A stretch of 64,000 bases of DNA from Halobacteriales archaeon YIM A00010 (GCA_025041175.1 JAKCFJ010000006.1:62001-126000), one strand, 5' to 3'. Positions 45,400 through 55,185 are shown, numbered from the stretch's first letter. The notes: generated from the sequence alone by a model not told the origin. Translations and numbers: made by a program.

Positions 45400-45849
45400 C
45401 CATGCCTCGGCACGGAGTCGAACCGTGCTGCTCCAACGAGGCTGCGTGATTGACGGAAGAGTGATGAGAGAACAGGGGCGAACAGCTGGTCCAGCGCGGT
45501 GGGTGCTGACCATGTCAATGGGTGCCCCAGTTGCGATGGGCCACACTGCTCGCCAACGGAGCGAGAGGGTGCTGACACCCCGGCTCCCGCTTCTGAAGGA
45601 GCCATCGGCGTACTGGTCTCTCACGACGGCCCGCCGCCGATGGGTGCTGATCCGAGATGAGGGAATCCATTGCGGGTCCCCTGGACATCGATGGTCGTTG
45701 GCTGGCAATACGGTAGGAGCGGTCCCGTGCGACCGCCCCACCAGACGAATTGAATGCATATGTTAAATTACTTGCGATATTAATTTATTTATTGTATTTT
45801 TCTACAGATTTCACTGTATCTATGGCGTATTCACCCCTGTCTCTATCAG
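45400..45849. other. Intergenic region, no gene seen
   Basis: 450 bp. The first 360 bp are GC-rich with open frames on both strands of poor composition (Arg/Pro-rich). 45760-45830 is very AT-rich and lies beyond the 3' end of the zinc-ribbon gene, so it may hold the terminator of the tfb unit. The promoter of the operon starting at 45399 must lie in the first part, but no clear TATA box was recognised. Confidence 0.4.
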
Positions 45850-46359
45850 TTATGAGTAATCATGGAGGAGTACAGCGGCGATGTGGGGGCGCTGGATACG
45901 TAAGCCCGTAGTGGTGTAGGTTGGATAGCGTTGCACTTCGCGGATGAGGTAGTCAGTGGGGAGCCTGCAGGTGTCTTTTCGAATTTCAGCTTTCAGTGAG
46001 GCAGTCTCCTTACCTTGTTCATCGAACATCTCCTCACGGACCCATCCTCTCGAGGCCTGACGGAACTGAAGCCACGCTCCGCCCTCGAAAAACAGCCGGG
46101 CCGTCGTCAGTCCCTCCTCGTCAGTCTGGAGAGAGTGATCGACGATCGCTGGCGGGCGCTCGATATACGTCTCTGGTGGTTGGTGAGTGGATCGGGTAGC
46201 ACACTCCGGGCAGGTGTACTCGGCGTCTTCGCCACCCCGATAGTTGATGCGTGGTGCCCGGTGAGCCGGGAAGGAATGCTTGCAGTTCGGACACGTGATC
46301 TGGTTAACGGTCCTGCTATCGACGGTCGGATCGGTCTTCTGTGGTGGTGAATTACCCAT
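45850..46359 (-). CDS. Zinc-ribbon protein co-transcribed with tfb
   Basis: 169 residues. The N-terminal zinc ribbon has CPNCKHSF and CPECATRS separated by 25 residues. A C-terminal domain (TARLFFEGGAWLQFRQASRG, CRLPTDYLIREVQRYPTY) is beta-rich. Its start overlaps the tfb stop by 8 bp, so it is translated with that factor and may be its partner or regulator. No family recognised. Confidence 0.6.
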   Translation of the reverse strand: MGNSPPQKTDPTVDSRTVNQITCPNCKHSFPAHRAPRINYRGGEDAEYTCPECATRSTHQPPETYIERPPAIVDHSLQTDEEGLTTARLFFEGGAWLQFRQASRGWVREEMFDEQGKETASLKAEIRKDTCRLPTDYLIREVQRYPTYTTTGLRIQRPHIAAVLLHDYS

Positions 46360-47251
46360 TGTCTAACAACTCTCGATAATGTTCTCTGATAGTCATCCGC
46401 GTAACATCAGCAACGTTGCTGATCTCCTGTTGTGTGAGTCGTTTATCCGTCTCGTAAGAAGCAGCATACAATGCCGCGGCGGCGAGTCCAGCGGGACGTT
46501 TCCCGCTCGTATATTGGGTCCCCACGACGGATTCGAGGTGATCACGAGCCTGTCGATGGACCGCTTGGGAACAGTCAAGTTGCGAGGAAAACCGTGGGAG
46601 ATAAGCGATCGGATTGGTGGGTTCGATCGCTAAGCCTAGCTCGGTGGCAATTATTCGATATGCACGCCCAATCTCTTGACGGCCCACACGAGCGACTGTC
46701 GCCATTTCATCGAGCGTTCGAGGAATTCCTTCCTGGCGGGCCGCCGCATACACACAAGCAGTAGCAACAGCTTCGATTGACCGCCCGATCAGGAGATCTT
46801 TGGCATGTGCTCGCCGATAGATGACGCTCGCAGTCTCACGCGCGGGTTGGGGCAAGCCGAGTGTGCTTGCCACCCGGTCGACTTCCCCAAGCGCCTGTTT
46901 GAGATGCCGCTCTGTGGAATTACGAGTCCGATAGCGCTCGTTCCATTTCCGCAGCCGCTGGACCTTCTTACGCTGGCGTGAGGATAGAGAGTTACCGTAG
47001 GCGTCTGTGTTCTGCCATCCGATGGTAGTCGACAACCCCTTGTCGTGCAGCATCTGGGTTGTCGGCATACCAACTCGACTCTTTTGGTTGTTCTCCTGGG
47101 CGTCGAACGCACGCCACTCCGGACCGCGATCGATTGCCTTCTCCTCAACTACCAGTCCACATTTCTCACAGACCGTCTCACCGTGTCCGTTATTGGTCGT
47201 TAACCGCCCATCACACTCCGGACAGAGGGATTGAGTAGAGGTGGATTGCAT
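46352..47251 (-). CDS. tfb: Transcription initiation factor B (TFB) paralogue
   Basis: 299 residues from ATG 47251; a GTG three codons earlier is also possible. The N-terminal zinc ribbon has CPECDGRL and CEKCGLVV, followed by the B-linker with GPEWRAFD and MPTTQMLHDKGLSTTIGW. Two cyclin-like repeats follow (LGLPQPARETASVIYRRA ..., QARDHLESVVGTQY ...), the second with the recognition helix QEISNVADVTRMTIREHY. It recruits RNA polymerase to TATA/BRE promoters. The B-reader sequence is less conserved than in housekeeping TFBs, so it is probably a specialised paralogue. Divergent from 47583. Confidence 0.93.
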   Translation of the reverse strand: MQSTSTQSLCPECDGRLTTNNGHGETVCEKCGLVVEEKAIDRGPEWRAFDAQENNQKSRVGMPTTQMLHDKGLSTTIGWQNTDAYGNSLSSRQRKKVQRLRKWNERYRTRNSTERHLKQALGEVDRVASTLGLPQPARETASVIYRRAHAKDLLIGRSIEAVATACVYAAARQEGIPRTLDEMATVARVGRQEIGRAYRIIATELGLAIEPTNPIAYLPRFSSQLDCSQAVHRQARDHLESVVGTQYTSGKRPAGLAAAALYAASYETDKRLTQQEISNVADVTRMTIREHYRELLDNG

Positions 47252-47582
47252 ATCAATCACCTATGATACGAACACAAAGTCTGATTTATCGGAATCACCA
47301 GTCCGCCGGATCGTCTAACCCGTACAGTCACCAGTTGGGTGATGAGGTGTCGATAGGCCATGCGATGTTCAGAACATCTTTATCATCCCTCACCATAAAT
47401 GTTCTGTTCATCCATGACTAATGAATAAGTCCATATGTGTTATCGACGGGATGATACTGATGATACAGCGTTTCCAGCCTCTAGTATACAGTCAGACAAC
47501 GCTTAGTTAGGGTCATATCTATTCACATTTGTTCAGAACATTCAGTAGAAACTGTTACGTATGAGGAGAACATAGGCTGATC
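47252..47582. promoter_or_regulatory. Divergent promoter region with TGTTCAGAACA palindromes
   Basis: 331 bp between tfb and the winged-helix operon. ATGTTCAGAACAT at 47365-47377 and TGTTCAGAACA at 47530-47540 are palindromes. A partial copy, ATGTTCTGTTCAT, lies at 47399-47411. The last complete site is about 43 bp before ATG 47583, and the other two stand between the promoters. The winged-helix protein encoded at 47583 is the natural candidate to bind them. Confidence 0.6.
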
Positions 47583-48719
47583 ATGCCCCGGCCGAACGAT
47601 ACCTCATCTCGTCCAACCAGCGTGCTCGTTCGAGCTGGCGAGATCCTACGGGTGTTAAAGCCAGCAACACTCGGAACGTTACTCACCGTCTATGAAGATA
47701 ACTCCCTCACCCAGGAGGAGATCGCTGAGAGTGTTAGAAGCGGTCGATCGACCATCACAAAATATCTTCGCTCGCTCGATGATCTTGGACTCATCGAGAG
47801 TCATGCATCGCAGTATCCAGTTACCTCTACTGGAGAAACCGTTATTAGTCATATCGCCAGCATGGTCGATCAGGTGTGGAATGGATTGAGTACTGTCGAC
47901 TGGACTGATGAGAACGACAAGGCAGAATTGGCAACATATCTAGAGCCACTGTGTGGCTCTCGAAAAATATCGATCGAATCATATTTTATCCTATATTCGA
48001 TATATACAAGAAGTGGCACTACTGGATTGTTGGGGCGGCCACAGTCCGTCCGGTTGGAAGACATCGTTCTCGATGTAGAAACACGCCAGTATGAGAGAGA
48101 CGAGCAGACGTCAACCGAACAAATTCGAGGGAAACTTGAGCGCTTCGCTGCTGAAGACGCGATCATTTTCGAAGACCAGCAAGCGACACTCACTGAAAAA
48201 GGTCAACAGCAGGGTCGGGTATTAGATGATCTAGCACGGTTCCTTGAGGAATACCAGCCGGAGACGAGCACCAGTGACGAGAGGGACGGACATCATCACA
48301 CCGCTACCTCGTCTACTGAAGACACTACTGCTGGAACACCTGTTGATACATCGTCCACTCCATCTGATTCAGGGAGCCTTGCTCAACAGATCCAGCCGCA
48401 TGGATTCCTGGGTCGGGAGCCAGTCTCCATCGAAGAGGATGAAGTACCTCCGCAAGAGACACCAACCGCGATCCCAGTATTCTGTATTCGGTCAGCGTCA
48501 GACGATACTGAGGATGCTTCACGATCGTCACTAACCCCTGTTGTGCCATTCACATCAATGACTGCGAACGAATTGATGGATCACATCAGCACAGTCGTGC
48601 GTGAACACGACGGGGAGGTCCAGCTAGAGCCGTTCTGGATGCCACGAATCGGAGAGCAGTTCTATCCCGTGGAACCGGCCGACGTTTCTATCTCAGATTC
48701 ATCGGGAGGTCCGTCATGA
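47583..48719 (+). CDS. Winged-helix regulator with C-terminal unknown domain
   Basis: 378 residues. N-terminal winged helix: LGTLLTVYEDNSLTQEEIAE, SGRSTITKYLRSLDDLGLIE and the wing HASQYPVTSTGETV. A second helical region (LERFAAEDAIIFEDQQATLT) precedes a disordered Ser/Thr/Asp linker (about residues 225-270). A C-terminal domain with PVVPFTSMTANELMDHISTV follows. It overlaps the next gene by 4 bp (ATGA). It is probably an autoregulator acting on the palindromes upstream. The family is known only as a haloarchaeal regulator type. Confidence 0.75.
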   Translation: MPRPNDTSSRPTSVLVRAGEILRVLKPATLGTLLTVYEDNSLTQEEIAESVRSGRSTITKYLRSLDDLGLIESHASQYPVTSTGETVISHIASMVDQVWNGLSTVDWTDENDKAELATYLEPLCGSRKISIESYFILYSIYTRSGTTGLLGRPQSVRLEDIVLDVETRQYERDEQTSTEQIRGKLERFAAEDAIIFEDQQATLTEKGQQQGRVLDDLARFLEEYQPETSTSDERDGHHHTATSSTEDTTAGTPVDTSSTPSDSGSLAQQIQPHGFLGREPVSIEEDEVPPQETPTAIPVFCIRSASDDTEDASRSSLTPVVPFTSMTANELMDHISTVVREHDGEVQLEPFWMPRIGEQFYPVEPADVSISDSSGGPS

Positions 48720-50170
48720 CCACACAACATCTGTCCCATTCTATCACCGTGGAACTGGGACCGACATTCGGCTCAGACATCGACCGGGTCCGTAAGAGCC
48801 AGGTCAGCTGGTTAGATGGGATGACTGTGAGCAACGACCCAATTTTCGCCGTTGAACAACCGGTTGAGTTGGTTGGGGTAAGCGCGAGCGGGTCGTCTGA
48901 CACTAGTGTCCCTCTACCCTCTCCCGCGTCATCACTCACATTCGTTCCGGCTGGCGAACGAAAGACCCGAGGCATCATGCCCGATTCCCACATCGTCAAT
49001 CAGCTTCGATCGAATGGATCGACAGGGATGTGCGTCGACTCGTTATCTCGCTCCGTGCTGATAACAGATGTCGATGAGCGCACAGTCATTGACGCAATTC
49101 AAGCACAAGCCGATGTCAATACGGACAGTCTCAATGCTCTCAAACGCGATCTCCTTGTTCCGAAATTTTACGACGACCTTCCCCAGGCGAAAGCCTCGCA
49201 AGCAACAGCCCTGCTCAAAAAGAACGTTCGGCGTCACGAGCGCGAACACGTTCGATGTCTTCTAAACCCTGAAACCGCCATCTGGAACGAGCTCGAAGTG
49301 TACTGGCGGTCGGTCCTCCTCGGGAAGAATCCCCGTACCTGGAATGATCCATCATTTCTTTCTCGCTTTGCCGATCTGTATACGATTCCCAGCCAGTATA
49401 CGATCGAACTGCTTGCGATGGCTCGTGAGAGATATGCGGCAGCCGATTCAGCCGTCGAACAGGCGGTCAAATCGGAGGTCGCATCCCAGCGTGGGACTGA
49501 GCAAGTGCTCTTGCAACGCTTTCGAGACCACGGCATTGACCAAGACACCCTTATCGAACTGTTACGATCGCCTGTCAGCGAGCAGTACACCGACCTCTGG
49601 CTGATGTACATTCTAACCGAGCTGCAGGCTGGCCGATCGTTGGATAAAATCGAGGTCGACCAGTTCCATACGACGTATTCTCCGTCACTTGCTGCATACG
49701 ATGGGGCTGTCGGTGATCAAAAAACACAGAGTTTGTTTGCTGGGTTCATGCGCGAGTGGATGATCGGACCGGTCTTTGAACTCGTCCGGCTCACGTTCAC
49801 CGATGGCCAATTTGTACTTGAGCGCGCATGGTATTCGATGAATCCGGATATTTCGGACGCTGAGTGTCTTCTTGCCGTGCGACGAGCTTTGTTCCAACGA
49901 GAATTCATAGCTACGTTCGGGGTTGAAAGTGGGCTCGATGATCTCCGTATGGACCGACAAATGGCCGTTGAACGGACGATCCATGATGAGTCGTTCAAAA
50001 CGGAGGTGCTCTTTGATCGGTCCGTGCCATCTTCGGATCAACTCTCCACAGATGTCAAAACAGCGTACGAATCAACAGCGAGCACGTTGCTTGGACCACA
50101 CGCGACAACGGATGATCTCTGCACCTGGCTGAACGATCCTCAGTATGGATTCACAGATCATTCGACGTGA
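48716..50170 (+). CDS. Large hypothetical protein
   Basis: 484 residues, soluble and mainly helical after residue 110 (ALKRDLLVPKFYDDLPQAKA, IELLAMARERYAAADSAVEQ). No catalytic motif, signal or membrane segment was recognised. Translationally coupled with the regulator upstream and with the Tat-exported protein downstream by 4-bp overlaps, so the three are probably made together. The function is unknown. Confidence 0.65.
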   Translation: MTTQHLSHSITVELGPTFGSDIDRVRKSQVSWLDGMTVSNDPIFAVEQPVELVGVSASGSSDTSVPLPSPASSLTFVPAGERKTRGIMPDSHIVNQLRSNGSTGMCVDSLSRSVLITDVDERTVIDAIQAQADVNTDSLNALKRDLLVPKFYDDLPQAKASQATALLKKNVRRHEREHVRCLLNPETAIWNELEVYWRSVLLGKNPRTWNDPSFLSRFADLYTIPSQYTIELLAMARERYAAADSAVEQAVKSEVASQRGTEQVLLQRFRDHGIDQDTLIELLRSPVSEQYTDLWLMYILTELQAGRSLDKIEVDQFHTTYSPSLAAYDGAVGDQKTQSLFAGFMREWMIGPVFELVRLTFTDGQFVLERAWYSMNPDISDAECLLAVRRALFQREFIATFGVESGLDDLRMDRQMAVERTIHDESFKTEVLFDRSVPSSDQLSTDVKTAYESTASTLLGPHATTDDLCTWLNDPQYGFTDHST

Positions 50171-50628
50171 CCATAGTTCAAGAGAGACCAATGACCAATC
50201 GCAACACACAATCGACTGAATCGATCCTCGATCGTGAGGGACGCGGCCCGTCTTGTAGTCGCCGTCAACTCCTCATCTATGCAACTACGCTCGTTAGTAC
50301 CACTGGCACGACAGTCAGCGGCATAGTGAATGCAGCCGAAACCGCCGAGAAACACAATTCATCTGATAAAAATACAGGTGGTAATAAATCCAATATCGCA
50401 GAGTTCGATAAAGTATTACGGGTGAAAGGGACTGGATCAGGTGCTAATTCCTATTATATCGAGGCAAGTGCCACAATCCGCCAGATAGGATACGCACAGC
50501 AAGGTCAAGACGACACTGCCGCCACAGGGTCCGTTCAGAAGGGTGAGTCCGATTTGTACGGATTCAACGGGTGGGTCCGGAGGATTTCTACTCGTGGGAG
50601 CGTTAAATACCATACATATGACCAATAA
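50167..50628 (+). CDS. Tat-exported small protein
   Basis: 153 residues from GTG 50167, overlapping the upstream stop; ATG 50191 is an alternative. The signal has SCSRRQLLIYATTLVSTTGT, a twin-arginine motif followed by a hydrophobic stretch; no lipobox cysteine. The mature part (EFDKVLRVKGTGSGANSYYI, then EASATIRQIGYAQQ) is beta-rich and probably extracellular. No family recognised. Downstream 50629-50766 is AT-rich and likely contains the terminator and the next promoter. Confidence 0.65.
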   Translation: MTIVQERPMTNRNTQSTESILDREGRGPSCSRRQLLIYATTLVSTTGTTVSGIVNAAETAEKHNSSDKNTGGNKSNIAEFDKVLRVKGTGSGANSYYIEASATIRQIGYAQQGQDDTAATGSVQKGESDLYGFNGWVRRISTRGSVKYHTYDQ

Positions 50629-50766
50629 GTACCGTGTACTGTACTGGGTATTATGATATTCATCTATCGTTCTAATAAATAATATATTGTAATAGTTGTG
50701 TAGATACAACTATGTCTACATCAGATAGCAACTGTTATCGGTATGCAGGTATATAACACATAACTA

Positions 50767-52155
50767 ATGACGAATCGATCAGCATATCTCACCGTTCCAG
50801 GCCCATCGGTGACGTCGGTCCTTCTCAACATTCCATATGTGCTGAGTCTGTCGTCCGACCCGCCGCCAGTTATTCTCATGGATGTCCACGACTACGAACG
50901 CCTTCGGGCAGAGACGCTCCAAGATACGGGTGACAACAAGAAAGCGCCCTATCTGCTGATGGCCTTCGACGATCTCCGTCGACGGGATTTCCTTCGTCTC
51001 ATCGATTACGCGGACTTGTACCCAGCATCCGTTCAGGAATTGTATCTTGAGCAAAACCAAGAGCTGCTGGCTGACACACCGGAATGGGTTCACCGGCAAA
51101 TGGCGATGGAGGGAACTGCTGGCTGGATCGACTACGGACGAGGCGAGTACCAAGAGGGATTCCGTGCGAGTCTCGGTGAAGACCCAGCTGCATTCGATCA
51201 GCTTCGACAGGCGGAACACCGACCGCTTCGGAGGTTAAAGAGCGGTACTGGCGATCCAGAGAGTATCAACGAAAAGATTCTCAGTAGAGGGGTTGCAGCA
51301 CTGGCAGTCCGACGTCGGGCAGACCATGTTCTAGATCTCGATGTTCAAGGTGTTATTACGGGGCCTGAATACTATCTGCTTGGTGACTTTCTGACAGCCA
51401 CGCAATCGCGGCAGCATTCCGAGGTACCTGTTGAGCAAACGACCGCGGGTGCTAACGTGATCGATACCGATGCGGACCATTTAGCCACCTTAGACCCTGT
51501 CAATCATGTCGCGGGGATGCCTCCGAAGACTATCACTCACATCCGAGATGTGTTAGACACTGTAGGCGAACTTGCCACGGAGATCACTGGAACCCAACAC
51601 GACGATTGGTTTGTTCTCGGCCCTACGTTCGCGCTTCCCCAGTACAACGGGTTATTCAACCTCGATCGTATCCGTATGCAGATGAACAATGGGATCGATG
51701 CGAATACCCTTGCCGAGGAAACTATCTCCGCACTCACTACGCTCGAACGGAGAGCAGACGACGATACGCTTTCCCCAAATAAACGGTACTACGAGGCCGA
51801 GGCTCTCGCTGAGCGACGTGTTGATTCATCTCCTTACGGCAACATACAGGGCGATGAGCTGGCCGAGTTGCTTGAGTACACACTCACGTTGTCGGATCAT
51901 TCGCCAACGCTTCGAACACTGACCGATGAGAAGGGTATTTCTGAGGCGGCTGTATTCGTCGCGGCGAGCATTATGAGTGATCCAGTTCGACGGTATGATA
52001 CCGATACTGTGTATCGTCGGGCGATGGAGCTTATAACTAGAGTTGCCCCACCATCGGTTGACCACCAAGAGCTCAAGATGCTTCGGAAGGAACGGCGGAC
52101 CGATACCTGGGATGAACACACCGATTGGTTCGAAACCGTTGATCGCGCCCGGTGA
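50767..52155 (+). CDS. Large hypothetical protein
   Basis: 462 residues, soluble and acidic. The N-terminus (YLTVPGPSVTSVLLNIPYVL, PPPVILMDVHDYERLRAET) looks like an alpha/beta domain; the rest is helical. No motif recognised. An AT-rich promoter region of 138 bp precedes it. It follows the regulator operon in the same direction and may belong to the same accessory set. Confidence 0.6.
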   Translation: MTNRSAYLTVPGPSVTSVLLNIPYVLSLSSDPPPVILMDVHDYERLRAETLQDTGDNKKAPYLLMAFDDLRRRDFLRLIDYADLYPASVQELYLEQNQELLADTPEWVHRQMAMEGTAGWIDYGRGEYQEGFRASLGEDPAAFDQLRQAEHRPLRRLKSGTGDPESINEKILSRGVAALAVRRRADHVLDLDVQGVITGPEYYLLGDFLTATQSRQHSEVPVEQTTAGANVIDTDADHLATLDPVNHVAGMPPKTITHIRDVLDTVGELATEITGTQHDDWFVLGPTFALPQYNGLFNLDRIRMQMNNGIDANTLAEETISALTTLERRADDDTLSPNKRYYEAEALAERRVDSSPYGNIQGDELAELLEYTLTLSDHSPTLRTLTDEKGISEAAVFVAASIMSDPVRRYDTDTVYRRAMELITRVAPPSVDHQELKMLRKERRTDTWDEHTDWFETVDRAR

Positions 52156-52221
52156 TCGGACTCCACTCCGTCGGCACGACTGTCACAACGATCAAAACGA
52201 CTGGGTGGGTACATCGCACCT

Positions 52222-52758
52222 ATGACGATTCTCCCAGCGACGTATTGTCCGGACTGTGGACAAAAACTAACCACGGACGTCTACGAAGGCGATCGACAGC
52301 CGTACTGTAAGGATTGTGACCGAATGTTTTGGCAGCAGCCGATCCCGTGTGCCGACATTGTGGTTGTCGATAGAGATCGAGTACTGCTCATCAAGCGAGC
52401 GCTCCCCCCTCACGTCGGGACGTGGGCACTCCCCGGTGGGATCATCGACATTGACGAATCGCCTCAAGAGGCTGCTGCCCGCGAACTTCACGAGGAGACG
52501 ACCATTGGGGTTGATCCGGACGATCTCGTACTCTTCGATACATACGACGTTGCTGCCTCCGAGGGCTGGCACAATATCGTCATTAGCTTCGCCATCAGGT
52601 CTGAGCACACGAGTGGGACGCCAGCTCCTGGTACCGACGCACAGGCGGCACAGTTCTGGACGCTCGACGAACTCCGCGCATCCACGGAGACCCTGCGTCC
52701 CACCCCCGACGACGAAGCACAGATCACTGCTGGGATCGAAACGCTCGAACACTATTGA
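52222..52758 (+). CDS. Nudix hydrolase with zinc ribbon
   Basis: 178 residues. The N-terminal zinc ribbon has CPDCGQKL and CKDCDRMF. The Nudix box is GGIIDIDESPQEAAARELHEE followed by TTIG, with the metal-binding REx2EE complete. This layout is that of small NudC/ADP-ribose-pyrophosphatase-like enzymes, which cleave nucleoside diphosphates linked to another group. Its paralogue lies opposite at 52839-53366; the two share the zinc ribbon, IPCAD and PPHVGTWALPGG regions. The substrate cannot be told. Confidence 0.92.
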   Translation: MTILPATYCPDCGQKLTTDVYEGDRQPYCKDCDRMFWQQPIPCADIVVVDRDRVLLIKRALPPHVGTWALPGGIIDIDESPQEAAARELHEETTIGVDPDDLVLFDTYDVAASEGWHNIVISFAIRSEHTSGTPAPGTDAQAAQFWTLDELRASTETLRPTPDDEAQITAGIETLEHY

Positions 52759-52838
52759 CATAGGATGATGTCCTCAGTACAGACACAGACTTCCAGGTGA
52801 TCGCGCTGTACTGACCTTACTGTCAGTGGTTACTCCGT

Positions 52839-53366
52839 TTAGAATTCATCAATCGCTGCTCGGATATGCGCTGCATCATCGGGTTCAGGTCGGAGTTCCT
52901 GTTTCGAGGCTCGAAGCGTATCCAGTGACCAAAACTGGGCGTCACTCGCATCACCCCCCGCAGTTGGCTCACCACTCACATCCGCAACCTGGACAGCGTA
53001 GGTGTACCCAGCATTATACCAGCCTTGCGGCGCAGCAGCCGCGTACCCTGTGATGAGCGTCAGGTTATGGGGCACGACGCGGAGTCCCGTCTCTTCGTGA
53101 AGTTCGCGGGCGGCAGCCTCCTCTGGGGGTTCACCCGCTTCGATGACGCCACCAGGAAGGCCCCATTTCCCGACGTGGGGCGGGTTGGTCCGTTCGATGA
53201 GAAGCACCTGCTCGCCGTCGATGACCGCGACGTCAGCGCACGGGATCGGGCGCTGGAAGACGATCCGATCACACTCCTCACAGTACGGGCGGTCTTTCCC
53301 CTCGAACCACTGGCTCTCAAGCTTGCTCCCACAGTCCGGGCAATATGTCGCCCTGAAAGACGTCAT
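52839..53366 (-). CDS. Nudix hydrolase with zinc ribbon (paralogue)
   Basis: 175 residues. Zinc ribbon CPDCGSKL and CEECDRIV; Nudix box GGVIEAGEPPEEAAARELHE followed by ETG, complete. It is clearly homologous along its whole length to the protein at 52222 and was copied in inverted orientation, but the sequences have diverged too far for a recent duplication. Convergent to its partner with 80 bp between the stops. Confidence 0.92.
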   Translation of the reverse strand: MTSFRATYCPDCGSKLESQWFEGKDRPYCEECDRIVFQRPIPCADVAVIDGEQVLLIERTNPPHVGKWGLPGGVIEAGEPPEEAAARELHEETGLRVVPHNLTLITGYAAAAPQGWYNAGYTYAVQVADVSGEPTAGGDASDAQFWSLDTLRASKQELRPEPDDAAHIRAAIDEF

Positions 53367-53471
53367 AGTAGGTCGTCACACGCACTCGGTATAGAGGTAT
53401 CATTGTGGCTCGACTGGACACGAAGAGATACAATGGTATGATCGGCCATACGACCTAGTGAGTGATACGTG

Positions 53472-54008
53472 ATGGCGCACAACATCCTGATCACCGGCCC
53501 ACCGCGCATCGGGAAAACCACCGTGCTTCAGCGGGTCACGGACCGTCTGACAGACGAGGGCTACCATGTGGGTGGGGTGTACTGCCCAGAGTGTCGTGTC
53601 GACGGCGACCGTGTCGGCGTCGATCTGGTGGATATTATGACTGGCGAGAGGAGTACACTTGCCCATGTCGATCGGACCGACGGCCCGAAGGTGGGACGCT
53701 ACCGCGTCAATGTTGATAACGTCGACACGATGTATACCGCAGCCTTCCAGCGCGCCTTCGAGGACGCTGACATCGTGATCGTCGATGAGATCGCCCCGAT
53801 GCAAACGTACAGTGAGGCCTTCCCTGATCAGGTCCGGCGAATCCTTAGTGCCGAGCTTCCAGTGCTTGCGACCATCAAGGCCGAGTCAACCGATGGGATC
53901 ATCGGCGAGGTTAAACAGCGGGATGACATCGAGCTCATTGAGGTAACTGAGAAGACGCGTGATGAACTACCAACATTGCTTACAGACTCATTGCTGAAAT
54001 ACGTCTGA
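53472..54008 (+). CDS. THEP1-type nucleoside triphosphatase
   Basis: 178 residues from ATG 53472 (GTG 53469 just before). Walker A ITGPPRIGKTTVL opens the protein; VGGVYCPECRVDG and VGVDLVDIMTGERSTLAHV follow; Walker B is ADIVIVDEIAPM. This is the THEP1/DUF265 NTPase family, found across archaea and in vertebrates, which hydrolyses NTPs and has no settled role. Length and motifs are complete. Stands alone. Confidence 0.92.
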   Translation: MAHNILITGPPRIGKTTVLQRVTDRLTDEGYHVGGVYCPECRVDGDRVGVDLVDIMTGERSTLAHVDRTDGPKVGRYRVNVDNVDTMYTAAFQRAFEDADIVIVDEIAPMQTYSEAFPDQVRRILSAELPVLATIKAESTDGIIGEVKQRDDIELIEVTEKTRDELPTLLTDSLLKYV

Positions 54009-54036
54009 GAGAGGGATGCTCGCTGTCTTAGTTGTA

Positions 54037-55185
54037 TCAATCTGTGATGTGTTCCGCTACAACCGCCCGAATTTCCCTTTTGAATCTGGCTATTCCGTAT
54101 CTCTCTTTGATATCTGGAAGGGATTCCCGAAGATCCATCGCTAATTGAGGTTTCTGTAGTATCTGCTCTACTTTGTGTATCGCATCATTTTCATTTTCAT
54201 AAACCAAATTTGAATTATAACCAATAATTTCGTTCTGACCACCGTTATTGGGGACGATCGGTATCATTCCAGCTGCAACCATCTCGGCTACGGCTATTCC
54301 AAAGTGCTCTCCGAGCATGGTATGCAGCCCAAATTTATGAGTGTTCAACAGGGTTATCAAATTCTCTCGTGAGAGGTCGCCTTCATAAAATAGATAATCT
54401 TTCGCTTCAGCGTGCTCCCGAACGGTGTCAACGTATGCCGTATCTTTACCGGCTACACCAACGATATGTAAATGGATATCGTGACCCCGAGACACTAACT
54501 CATCGACAATCCTGATCCCTTGTAATATGTTTTTTGACGGATGGATCCGACCGACCATAGCGAACCCCTCCTCACGAGATGACCACTCCGGGGTGGGCTT
54601 GAACTGTTTAGTATTCACAGGTGGATATATTACGTCTGGATGAAACCCGTGTAATCGTTGAACATAGTCAGCGGTCCACTCAGAATTAGCAACTATCTTT
54701 CCATTCCTAAATTTGCTCTTTGAGTATCCCAGTATTTTGTTGCACACGGAATCGTGTCCTCGCATTTTGAGATATCTGTACTGACCAACATCAGCACTTT
54801 CGTAGGTGTACGCCTGATTGAGCTGTGGAAAATGGATATATTCGATGCTATTCTCCCCGCCACATATCTCGTTTTGAGTAGAGATTACGATCTCCTCACC
54901 GTCGATCCTTTGTTTGATCAGCCGTCGAATACAGCTTGTATATGTTTGATGTGAGAAATTGTTTATTAATAGTGATGATACTATCTTATTTGGAATTGTT
55001 TTATGCTCTATTTCATCTTGGTTAACATTCGTTCCGAAAAAATCATTGTGTTCGCCAATATCGAATTCGTTTATTGTAAGAAGAGTAATACAGTGATCCG
55101 TTTGTAATGCTTCGAGCACGCCCATACAAACGGCTTCACAGCCACTCATCCTCATTGATGGATGAACAACCGTAATGTCTGCCAT
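54037..55185 (-). CDS. Group 4 glycosyltransferase
   Basis: 382 residues from ATG 55185. GT-B fold: the nucleotide-sugar lobe starts at EGFAMVGRIHPSKNI. LHIVGVAG follows, then E-x7-E in MLGEHFGIAVAEMVAAGMIPIV, and the NEIIG loop. The N-terminal acceptor lobe begins ITVVHPSMRMSGCEAVCMG. It transfers sugar from an activated donor to a glycan or lipid. No membrane helix. The base composition is clearly AT-richer than on its left, starting an island that runs to about 61 kb. Divergent from the synthetase gene at 55288, so both could share a regulator. Confidence 0.88.
   Translation of the reverse strand: MADITVVHPSMRMSGCEAVCMGVLEALQTDHCITLLTINEFDIGEHNDFFGTNVNQDEIEHKTIPNKIVSSLLINNFSHQTYTSCIRRLIKQRIDGEEIVISTQNEICGGENSIEYIHFPQLNQAYTYESADVGQYRYLKMRGHDSVCNKILGYSKSKFRNGKIVANSEWTADYVQRLHGFHPDVIYPPVNTKQFKPTPEWSSREEGFAMVGRIHPSKNILQGIRIVDELVSRGHDIHLHIVGVAGKDTAYVDTVREHAEAKDYLFYEGDLSRENLITLLNTHKFGLHTMLGEHFGIAVAEMVAAGMIPIVPNNGGQNEIIGYNSNLVYENENDAIHKVEQILQKPQLAMDLRESLPDIKERYGIARFKREIRAVVAEHITD

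Noticed and set aside
45400-45766. Long open frames on both strands upstream of the five-gene operon
   Set aside because: The composition is Arg/Ser/Pro-rich on both strands, as expected for a shadow of GC-rich non-coding DNA. No start signal.
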